Positions 22,977 through 28,854 of a stretch of 28,854 bases of DNA are shown here, one piece after another. Made by a program: the position numbers and the translations under genes. Location: assembly GCA_964501335.1 (NCBI GenBank), contig CAZCTC010000090.1:1-28854 (forward strand). Reading direction: 5' to 3'. The stretch comes from CAZCTC01 sp964501335 (GTDB taxonomy: Bacteria; Chloroflexota; Anaerolineae; B4-G1; SLSP01). Positions within the stretch are counted from its first letter, which is position 1. Every line of letters begins with the position of its first letter. Under the pieces are notes generated by a model. The model made no database searches. It saw only the letters and a list, made by a program, of their open reading frames with translations, and was not told where the DNA came from.

Positions 22977-23711
22977 ATGGAGAAGAATGAAGAGTTCTTT
23001 TTGCGGATGTTGGCAATCGCTTTGATCGAAATAAGGGCATTGGATGATTCTAAATTGAAATATGCCAAAGCCATAGCTCACCTTTTTCATAATGTTCCTA
23101 ATCAAATCATTTATGGTTTTCCATACGGGGGACCTGAAGGGGAATTCGAGACGATTTTATCGCGGGCTGAATATTTCCATATGGAAGATTGGATTCGAGG
23201 TTGTGAAAGGATGGTCTATGCTGCCATGGAGAGGAAAACGGCTTTGGATATGGATTGGGTTGAGGTCAAGGGGCTGGCGGCGAGTGGATCGCCGATCGGG
23301 ATCCGGCATTTACAATCGCTGTACGATCAGGGGATTCGGGCAATTGTTACATTGACGGAGCAGCCGCTTACGGTGCAACTTGAGATCACGGCGCAGCTGC
23401 TGCGGGAGATGGATTTCGTCTATCTGCATGCGCCGGTGGTGAATCGGCAACCGCCGGATTTGCAGACGGTGGAGAAGGTGACGCAGTTTATCGATCGGAT
23501 GAAGGCGGAGGGCCGGCCGGTATTGGTTCATTGCTGCATCGGGTCCGGTCGGACAGGGACGATGTTGCATGCCTATTATCTGAGCAAGGGGCAGACGTTG
23601 GAGGATATTGAGGCCATGGTAAAGGAACGCCGTTCGCTTTGTCAGTTTGTGCTATTGTCGAAAGAGCAGCAGGCGTTTTTAATGGAGCTGGCGGGGAAGG
23701 GGCCGGTGTAA
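22977..23711 (+). CDS. Dual-specificity-type phosphatase fused to a small N-terminal domain
   Basis: 244 residues from the ATG at 22977, which has TGGAG 6 bases upstream; an upstream TTG start is not supported. Residues 1-85 are a helical domain (IRALDDSKLKYAKAIAHLFH, NVPNQI) of unknown family. Residues 89-244 are a tyrosine/dual-specificity phosphatase with the P-loop HCCIGSGRTG (Cys186, Arg192). The general-acid Asp of the downstream copy (VVDQQAPD) is Asn156 here (VVNRQPPD), so activity may be low or altered. The phosphatase part is a recent duplicate of 27660-28130. At the junction the DNA keeps a ribosome-binding-like GAGAGGAAAA followed by ACG where the other copy has its ATG, suggesting a fusion by start-codon loss. 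Confidence 0.8.
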   Translation: MEKNEEFFLRMLAIALIEIRALDDSKLKYAKAIAHLFHNVPNQIIYGFPYGGPEGEFETILSRAEYFHMEDWIRGCERMVYAAMERKTALDMDWVEVKGLAASGSPIGIRHLQSLYDQGIRAIVTLTEQPLTVQLEITAQLLREMDFVYLHAPVVNRQPPDLQTVEKVTQFIDRMKAEGRPVLVHCCIGSGRTGTMLHAYYLSKGQTLEDIEAMVKERRSLCQFVLLSKEQQAFLMELAGKGPV

Positions 23712-24527
23712 CGGTGGTGTTGGGGAGTGGGGTGGTTTTGCCGGTGCCGGTGACGATTACGGCGACGGAACATGCGGCTCGGGGTGGCCGTTTGGAAGTG
23801 GCGGATCACCGGGTGAGTATCGATTTCCCGGCCCGGGCAATCGGGGATTGGTCTCTGAGCGGCGCAAGGTTCAGTGGTGGCTGGTCTTCGGGGTGGAGCC
23901 GGCCAATGCTCAAAGTGAGCGTTGGTTAAACCCGGACGGCCATTTGTATCTGGCCGAGCCGGCGACGATTACGATCGATATGACCGGTTTCCCCTCTTCG
24001 TGGGTGCCGGCATTGGTGCATCTGGGATCGGATAAGCCGGTGCCCTCGACGTTCAACGGCGCGGCGACCTATGGATACAAATTCGATGTGTTACCGGGGC
24101 GCAATGGGATGCAGCCGGTTCTTTCCATTTCTTACAACAGCAACGGCTGGATTCGCCGACGGAGCCGTGGTAGTATTACGACGGGATTATCGACCGGGCG
24201 GTCACTCCGACTCTGCCGTTGATGACGGCGCACTATGTGAAGCAGGACGGCAGCAAGAGCCAGGGCGAGTTGGGCTCCGGTATGCTGGAGCGGGCCTTCT
24301 ACGACGGGTTGAGCCGGGCCATTCAGGCCCAGACGCTGGCGCAGGATTGGAATAAGACTTACCAGAACACGGGAACTGGGATGCCGGGACATGAGAATAT
24401 CACCTCGGTGCAATATGACGCGTTGGGACGGACGATGGCCCAATCGATGCCGTATGCGGTGAACCAGATGGCGACGGAAGTCATCACGGTGAGCGGGAAG
24501 AGCTACGATAATGTTATCGCTTCTTAG
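23712..24527 (+). pseudogene. RHS/YD-repeat toxin gene remnant
   Basis: Pieces of an RHS protein lie in three frames. Around 23720-23860 reads LPVPVTITATEHAARGG and HRVSIDFPARAIG. From about 23880 to 24150 the frame shifts to AATYGYKFDVLPGRNGMQPV with LSISYNSN, the conserved start of SpvB/RHS shells. From about 24175 to 24527 the third frame has YYDGIIDRAV, FYDGLSRAIQAQT and YDALGRTMAQSMPYAV, typical YD repeats. An intact RHS gene would be several kilobases; the start, most of the shell and the C-terminal toxin are missing. The 5' end runs into the fused phosphatase gene, so that duplication may have cut it. It was once a polymorphic toxin or surface protein and is now surely inactive. Confidence 0.8.
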
Positions 24528-24542
24528 TAACGAGGATCCAAG

Positions 24543-25319
24543 ATGAAGAAAAACATTTTTCTGTCTCTAATGATATTATTGGTCGTAAATAGTTGTGTTG
24601 CATTCTCATCTAAGAATGAGATTGAACCAACGGTGAAATCTACCGCAACCAAGGAAATATCTTCTGTGTTTGTTAGCTCTCTTGCAACTCCGGAAATCAC
24701 TTGTGATATTCCATCTATATATTCGGATATAAATTCATCAACCTTTAAAGGTTGCAGCGGGCCATGTTGGGAGGGTATTATGCCTGGTATAACCTCTTCA
24801 TCTGAAGCCTTGAGAATTTTAGGAGATAATCATTTCATTGAACAAAGTAGTTTAGAGATAAGGCGTGCGAATTTCGGCGGGGTTGCTACCTGGCAATGGT
24901 GTGGATTTCAAGGAGGAACATCAAGCATAATTTGGGGTGATGTGGTAAAGTCAATTTTTTTGACCTTGAACAATCAAGTTGAATTGAGTGCTTTTGTTGC
25001 GATATATGGAGATCCCGAAGCTGTCCTGGTATTCGAAGGAGGATTACCAGAAGATTTTTATTGGAGTGTCAATTTTTACTATCCTGCTCAAGGAATTGTT
25101 TTGTATACCCAAATAGATCAAATCACACATCGAATCGAACCGACTACAAAAGTAATAGGTGTAGAGTATTTTCAACCAGGTTCATTAGAACAATATGTCC
25201 GTTTTTTATATAATGGACAACCAGATTCTGAATCAAATGTTAAATCTTTATTAGGTGATATGGAATCTTGGAAAGGGTATGTTGATGTAATGGTGTATTT
25301 GAAAGAAGATCCTAATTAA
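24543..25319 (+). CDS. AT-rich putative lipoprotein
   Basis: 258 residues. The signal MKKNIFLSLMILLVV is followed by VNSC (Cys18), a slightly unusual lipobox with Asn at -2. The mature protein has a Ser/Thr-rich linker and a domain with GCSGPCWEGIMPGITSSSEA and TWQWCGFQGG; the paired Cys residues may form disulfides. No function is recognised. The ATG has GAGGA 7 bases upstream and lies 15 bases after the RHS remnant, where a toxin's partner gene would normally sit. Base composition is much more AT-rich than the flanks, a sign of separate origin. An immunity role is possible from position alone. Confidence 0.7.
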   Translation: MKKNIFLSLMILLVVNSCVAFSSKNEIEPTVKSTATKEISSVFVSSLATPEITCDIPSIYSDINSSTFKGCSGPCWEGIMPGITSSSEALRILGDNHFIEQSSLEIRRANFGGVATWQWCGFQGGTSSIIWGDVVKSIFLTLNNQVELSAFVAIYGDPEAVLVFEGGLPEDFYWSVNFYYPAQGIVLYTQIDQITHRIEPTTKVIGVEYFQPGSLEQYVRFLYNGQPDSESNVKSLLGDMESWKGYVDVMVYLKEDPN

Positions 25320-25331
25320 AGGAGATTGAGA

Positions 25332-25784
25332 GTGTTTAAATATCAACTATTTATATTAACGTTTACGCTCAGTATTTTTTCTTATGTATTTATTGGTTTT
25401 ATAGTGGGAAGACTTTTTGCAGGAGCGGAATTTAATCCAGGGTTCACTGGTTCAAGGTTTAATTTTGGAATTCCTGGATTTTTAATAATTGGTTTGTCTG
25501 TATTTGTGGGGATTGCGCAGCTGTTTTTTTATGGTTTTTTGAGGCATTGGCAACCTAATTTTAAGCATTTTTTAAAGTTGTGGGGGCAGCTTTTAGTCCT
25601 AATACTATTTTTATATCTTGTGAATTTTCTATTTATTTCAGAGGGGAATCGACTCATTGAAGTGAGCAGAATATTTATTGCTATTGGAACGCCTTTTGTA
25701 ATAGGGGGAACTGTAATCTTTTTGTTTAGTCTTGTAGGAGAAGTCCTTTTTTTGTTAGGAGTTTACGGTAACTCTGCTGAGTGA
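25332..25784 (+). CDS. AT-rich four-pass membrane protein
   Basis: 150 residues with four hydrophobic segments: LFILTFTLSIFSYVFIGFIV, GFLIIGLSVFVGIAQLFFYG, LLVLILFLYLVNFLFI and FVIGGTVIFLFSLVGEVLFL. No family is recognised. The GTG at 25332 is chosen because AAAGGAG lies 7 bases upstream; a TTG at 25326 would be too close to that site. It lies 12 bases after the lipoprotein gene and shares its AT-rich composition, so the two look like one imported pair. Confidence 0.65.
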   Translation: MFKYQLFILTFTLSIFSYVFIGFIVGRLFAGAEFNPGFTGSRFNFGIPGFLIIGLSVFVGIAQLFFYGFLRHWQPNFKHFLKLWGQLLVLILFLYLVNFLFISEGNRLIEVSRIFIAIGTPFVIGGTVIFLFSLVGEVLFLLGVYGNSAE

Positions 25785-25842
25785 TTTTTATTTTAGAAGG
25801 ACTTCAATATTGGAATACGGAAGTAAAAATTTTTGACTATCT

Positions 25843-25870
25843 GAGCGGCCTTTTTTCAGGCCGCTCTTTA
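25843..25870 (+). terminator. Terminator of the AT-rich gene pair
   Basis: GAGCGGCCT and AGGCCGCTC form a 9-bp stem around TTTTTC, followed by TTT. It lies 58 bases after the membrane protein stop. Confidence 0.65.
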
Positions 25871-25968
25871 AATTCTCAGTGTTAATTTCTTGCGCAAGTA
25901 TATCCTGGTTCATTTTCTTGCGCAAATAAATGCGGGAAAGCAGACCGTTGGAAAGGGAAACCCTGAAC

Positions 25969-26055
25969 TGTTTTGTGGGGCGGCCTTCCGAGGCCGCCCC
26001 ACAAAACAAATAAAAACTCTCTCCCCCTATCCTGCGCGTTGCATTTTGCGGGAAG
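25969..26055 (+). repeat. Hairpin-plus-tag element D
   Basis: An 18-bp perfect stem (core TTTTGTGGGGCGGCCT / AGGCCGCCCCACAAAA) with loop TCCG is followed by AAATAAAAACTCTCTCCCCC, CCTGCGCGTTGC and TTTGCGGGA. It is the cleanest copy of the family. Confidence 0.8.
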
Positions 26056-26154
26056 AGAGTCAGGTGCGGGATGTCTCACGGCCGGGGCCGTTTCTGGTTT
26101 TCTCTGGATTCTGTGGTAAATAGAGCAACTGAAAACGGGCGAGTGGGAGGGTAG

Positions 26155-26508
26155 ATGTCAATTTCTTATTGCCCTTTGTGTCATGCCTTACTGGAAATCC
26201 GCGAGGTGGCTCCCTGCATGGATTGTGGTCATTTGCCGGAAGAGATCGAGCATGCGTTGACCGGGCAGCATACCTATGCCGAGATGCGGATCTTTGGAGA
26301 TTTGACGCTGATTCTGTGCAATTTCTGTCAGGTCGATTTCGGTTCTTATGATCCCGGCTTTTTCGGTCTTCCGCAGGATGCCCGGATCGGCTTCGATACG
26401 ATGGAGTTTGTGCGGTCGGTCGATGCGGTTTCCATTGGGAAGGATAAGTATTGTCCGGAGTGCGGCCGGCGCCTGGCTTTTCTGGAATTTGTGGACCAGG
26501 CACGGTAG
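26155..26508 (+). CDS. Zinc-ribbon protein with four CxxC pairs
   Basis: 117 residues with four CX2C pairs: CPLC (6-9), CMDC near 21, CNFC near 55 and CPEC near 99. These can form two zinc ribbons that hold a small soluble domain between them (LPEEIEHALTGQHTYAEMRI and FGSYDPGFFGLP). No enzyme motif is seen. The ATG has GGGAGGG 5 bases upstream. It is the first gene of a compact set with the two 183-residue paralogs, the phosphatase and the HEAT-repeat protein. A structural or nucleic-acid or protein binding role is plausible; nothing in the sequence decides. Confidence 0.75.
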   Translation: MSISYCPLCHALLEIREVAPCMDCGHLPEEIEHALTGQHTYAEMRIFGDLTLILCNFCQVDFGSYDPGFFGLPQDARIGFDTMEFVRSVDAVSIGKDKYCPECGRRLAFLEFVDQAR

Positions 26509-26530
26509 CTTCATGAAAGAAAGGATTGAA

Positions 26531-27082
26531 ATGGGAGATAAGCCTTTGCTGGCTTCTGATATTTATGAAAAGTATGTCAGTGAATACGGCGATGTTTACT
26601 GGCCGAAAGATCCCCGGGATCGGGTTGCATTGGCCCGGGTGTTGTATGGGCGAGAATCGATTTGTGAATTTGATGCCTGGTTTGACCATGCTATCGACCT
26701 CATTGAAAAGGTTAAGCAGCCCAGGCCGCCCGATCGGGAAAACAATCTTGACCGGGAAGATCGCTATTTTCGAGAAAACCTTTCCACATTGACCGATGAG
26801 CAGAAGCGCGTAGTGAGGCAGCTGGTCCGAACGACGATGTTGGGGGGTTTCTTTTCGATGTTGGTCAAACTTGATCGGAGCAGCTACGGGGATTATAGCC
26901 TGACGCTTGATCCGGTAGAGACCGGCCTCACGGTTTCGATTGTGCCCGATGTTTCCAATGCCTTGCACAAGGAATTTTATGATTGGATTCTGAGCTTCAG
27001 CGCTTTTGCCGATGAGATTATCGAGCTGCAGGAAACTGAGTCGGGTTGGCAGTTTCATCTAAAGGAATTCTACAAGGAGTGA
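26531..27082 (+). CDS. Uncharacterised 183-residue protein, tandem copy 1
   Basis: 183 residues, no signal peptide or membrane segment. The ATG at 26531 has AAGGA close upstream and gives the same N-terminus (KPLLASDIYEKYV) and the same length as the next gene; longer frames are not supported. Conserved stretches shared with copy 2 are LDHAIDLIE-like helices, RYFRENLSTLTDEQKR, a block around FSMLVKLDRS and the C-terminal LKEFYKE. No catalytic motif is visible. The size, soluble helical look and tandem copies recall immunity-type proteins of toxin loci, but the family is not recognised, so no function is assigned. Confidence 0.75.
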   Translation: MGDKPLLASDIYEKYVSEYGDVYWPKDPRDRVALARVLYGRESICEFDAWFDHAIDLIEKVKQPRPPDRENNLDREDRYFRENLSTLTDEQKRVVRQLVRTTMLGGFFSMLVKLDRSSYGDYSLTLDPVETGLTVSIVPDVSNALHKEFYDWILSFSAFADEIIELQETESGWQFHLKEFYKE

Positions 27083-27085
27083 ACC

Positions 27086-27637
27086 ATGGTCGAGAAACCT
27101 TTGCTGGCCTCTGATATTTATGCGAAGTACGTCGGTGAGGATGGAGATGTCACCTGGCCGGAAGATCCTGCGGAGCGGATGCTGTTGGCCCGGGCGTTGT
27201 ATGGGCGGGAGCTTATTGGCGATTTTGATTACTGGTTGGATCATGCGATCGACTTGATCGAAAATCCGGAGCCGGCCCGTCCTTTTGAGCGAGAGAATGA
27301 ACTTTCGCGGAAGGATCGCTATTTCCGCGAACATCTTTCCACTTTGACGGATGATCAGAAGCGGGCCGTGCGGAATCTGGTTCGTTCTACGGTTCATGGG
27401 GCGATCTTTTCGATGCTGGTTAATGTTGATCAGAGCGGTAACGGTGATTATAAATTGACGCTGAGTCCGCGATATACCGATTTGACGGTATTGATTGCTC
27501 CTGATCCCCCCAACGATCTGCACGATGAACTTGATGACTGGATTCTGAGTTTCAGCAAGTTTGCGGATGAAATCCTGGGATTGAGGGAAGGTAAATGGGG
27601 ATGGGAATTTTACTTCAAGGAGTTTTACAAGGAGTGA
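27086..27637 (+). CDS. Uncharacterised 183-residue protein, tandem copy 2
   Basis: 183 residues, clearly homologous to copy 1 from end to end (EKPLLASDIYAKYVGEDGDV, RYFREHLSTLTDDQKR, FSMLVNVDQS, DDWILSFSKFADEI, FKEFYKE). It starts 3 bases after copy 1; the AAGGAG of its ribosome binding site lies in the last codons of copy 1, so the copies are coupled. Substitutions cluster in the first third and around residues 120-150, which would fit divergence of a binding surface. Function unknown. Confidence 0.75.
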   Translation: MVEKPLLASDIYAKYVGEDGDVTWPEDPAERMLLARALYGRELIGDFDYWLDHAIDLIENPEPARPFERENELSRKDRYFREHLSTLTDDQKRAVRNLVRSTVHGAIFSMLVNVDQSGNGDYKLTLSPRYTDLTVLIAPDPPNDLHDELDDWILSFSKFADEILGLREGKWGWEFYFKEFYKE

Positions 27638-27659
27638 GGGGGGCAACCGGGGAGGAAAA

Positions 27660-28130
27660 ATGGCCCTGGATATGAATTGGATTGAATCTGAGGTGCTGGC
27701 GGCGAGTGGAGTGCCGATCGGGATCAGGCATTTGCAATCGTTGTACGAACAGGGGATTCGGGCGATTGTCACATTGACGGAGCATCCGCTCACGGTTCAG
27801 CATGAGATCACGGCGCAGTTGCTGCAGGAGATGGATTTTGTCTATCTCCATGCGCCGGTGGTGGATCAGCAGGCGCCGGATGGACAAACGGTGGAGCGGG
27901 TGGTGCAGTTTATCGATCGAATGCAGTCAGAGGGCCGGCCGGTATTGCTCCATTGTCAGGCTGGATCGGGCCGCACGGGAACGATGCTGCATGCTTATTA
28001 TCTGAGCAAGGGAAAGACGTTGGATGAGGCGCGGGGGATCGTTTCATCGGGTCGGACTCTCTGTCAGTTTATGTTGCTGTCGAAAGTGCAAAGGGAGTTT
28101 TTAGAAGCATTGGCTCGGGGTCGGGTGTAG
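27660..28130 (+). CDS. Dual-specificity-type protein phosphatase
   Basis: 156 residues, the size of a minimal dual-specificity phosphatase domain. The P-loop is HCQAGSGRTG with nucleophile Cys99 and Arg105. The general acid is probably Asp69 in HAPVVDQQAPD. The N-terminus (VLAASGVPIGIRHLQSLYEQ, IRAIVTLTEHPL) matches atypical dual-specificity and PTP-like enzymes that dephosphorylate proteins, phosphoinositides or RNA; the substrate cannot be told. The ATG has GGGGAGGAAAA directly upstream, 22 bases after the second 183-residue gene. It is closely related to residues 89-244 of the fused phosphatase at 22977. Confidence 0.88.
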   Translation: MALDMNWIESEVLAASGVPIGIRHLQSLYEQGIRAIVTLTEHPLTVQHEITAQLLQEMDFVYLHAPVVDQQAPDGQTVERVVQFIDRMQSEGRPVLLHCQAGSGRTGTMLHAYYLSKGKTLDEARGIVSSGRTLCQFMLLSKVQREFLEALARGRV

Positions 28131-28159
28131 AAAGATGTGACTGTAAGAGGTAAATATCT

Positions 28160-28696
28160 ATGACCAGTTTACAGGAAGAAGTCCGGGTCTGGCTTGAACT
28201 TTTAGTGGTCAAACGTCGTGGATTGGATGAAGCGGTGGCGGAATTCAGCTCTCGTTCTCCGGAAGCTGAATACAATGCCGTTGCTAAAGAGCTTAAGCTT
28301 CTTGGCCGCCCGGTTCAGTCGTTGTTAATCGATGCTTTAGGTGATTCCGATGCCGCGATTCGGGTTGAAGCTTTGCTGGCGTTGGGGCGGATTGGATCGC
28401 CGAAGGCGGTAACTGCGATTACAGGTGGTCTTGATGATCCTGCCGGCGAGGTGCGTCTGGCTGCTGTTCAAACATTGGGAGAATTAGGGTCTATCGATAT
28501 GATTGAGCCTTTGGTTCGACTTTTACACGACGATCTTGATCCTCAAGTGCGAGAGGCTGTGCCTGCGGCTCTGGTCGATCTTTCTCGTCGTGTTAAAGTT
28601 GATGTTCGTTCGCACCTTGTTGCTGCCGCGACTGATCCTTATCCGGCAGTACAAAACAGTGTTTGCAGAGCATTGAAAATATTACATGGGAAGTGA
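28160..28696 (+). CDS. HEAT-repeat protein
   Basis: 178 residues. From about residue 50 it has helical HEAT (PBS-lyase type) repeats: LLIDALGDSDAAIRVEALLA and LGRIGSPKAV, then GGLDDPAGEVRLAAVQTLGE, then LLHDDLDPQVREAVPAALVD, and a last one around AATDPYPAVQNSVCRALK. Such repeats form a curved scaffold for protein contacts; no enzyme site is present. The ATG has AGAGG about 9 bases upstream and lies 29 bases after the phosphatase stop, so it is probably the last gene of the operon starting at 26155. Confidence 0.85.
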   Translation: MTSLQEEVRVWLELLVVKRRGLDEAVAEFSSRSPEAEYNAVAKELKLLGRPVQSLLIDALGDSDAAIRVEALLALGRIGSPKAVTAITGGLDDPAGEVRLAAVQTLGELGSIDMIEPLVRLLHDDLDPQVREAVPAALVDLSRRVKVDVRSHLVAAATDPYPAVQNSVCRALKILHGK

Positions 28697-28854
28697 ATGC
28701 GCGATGTTTTTGGGGGATGCTTTGTAGAATTTTTTAGGGCATGAACCTGCAGCTCTAAAGATTGATAATGAATTGGATTTATCGGGGTAGCAATTTGAAT
28801 TAAATAGATCGAATGGCTTAAGCCATAAATGCTCCAGAACGGGAATGCCAATCG
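28697..28854. other. Right edge, no gene seen
   Basis: Only short frames are present. A perfect 14-base palindrome, ATGGCTTAAGCCAT, lies at 28813-28826. A frame opening at 28829 runs off the window after eight codons and cannot be judged. Confidence 0.5.

Larger units (their letters stand above)
25785..26154. other. Intergenic stretch before the zinc-ribbon operon
   Basis: 370 bases without a supported gene. It holds a terminator (25843-25870), the sequence TTTCTTGCGCAA twice (near 25887 and 25915, offset 29 bases) and hairpin-plus-tag element D. A promoter for the operon at 26155 should lie here but no clear -35/-10 pair could be picked. Confidence 0.6.

Noticed and set aside
26060..27793. 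Two long minus-strand open frames (332 and 244 codons) opposite the tandem paralogs
   Set aside because: They resemble each other only because the plus-strand genes are duplicated. They lack starts with ribosome sites.

Overview
The window looks like a chromosomal segment of a GC-rich bacterium, most likely of the phylum Chloroflexota (Anaerolineae-like). This is inferred from gene content: a secreted multidomain glycosidase with an NBR1-type Ig domain, a soluble multi-GAF histidine kinase, tandem AI-2E transporters, and a dnaB / DnaD-like / helicase-loader operon. There is no rRNA to settle it.

Layout. 1-373 is non-coding repeat sequence. 374-3709 (-) is a membrane-anchored glycosidase. 4078-9482 (+) is a probable operon: sensor kinase, lipoprotein, membrane protein, a small propeptide-like protein and a trypsin-like protease. 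9562-11548 (-) holds a ZIP metal transporter and recA, separated by a strong terminator; recA has a promoter with a LexA-type palindrome in its spacer. 11669-12340 is a gene-free block of dispersed repeats. 12341-15106 (-) holds a methyltransferase, a DUF421 protein, an internally deleted GT9 glycosyltransferase remnant and an App1-like phosphatase. 15414-17854 (-) holds two AI-2E family proteins. 17978-22038 (-) is the replication block: DUF151 nuclease, DnaB helicase, a DnaD-domain protein and a helicase loader with two AAA+ ATPase domains in one chain. tRNA-Pro(CGG) lies at 22226-22299.

Downstream of the tRNA the character changes. 22300-28700 (+) is an accessory region with an eroded RHS toxin gene, two AT-rich genes (lipoprotein and membrane protein) and a compact unexplained operon: a zinc-ribbon protein, two tandem paralogous 183-aa proteins, a dual-specificity-type phosphatase and a HEAT-repeat protein. 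A second phosphatase copy, fused to an extra N-terminal domain, lies about 4.4 kb upstream, on the far side of the RHS remnant.

The signals least explained by standard annotation are: (1) a family of dispersed hairpins with mostly four-base loops and a conserved flanking tag, whose T/A tracts are arranged opposite to terminators; (2) the tandem AAA+ helicase loader; (3) the phosphatase / zinc-ribbon / tandem-paralog / HEAT operon and the apparent gene fusion in its duplicated phosphatase; (4) a free-standing propeptide-like protein encoded just upstream of the protease that carries the same domain. All family assignments come from reading motifs by eye; no database search was possible.
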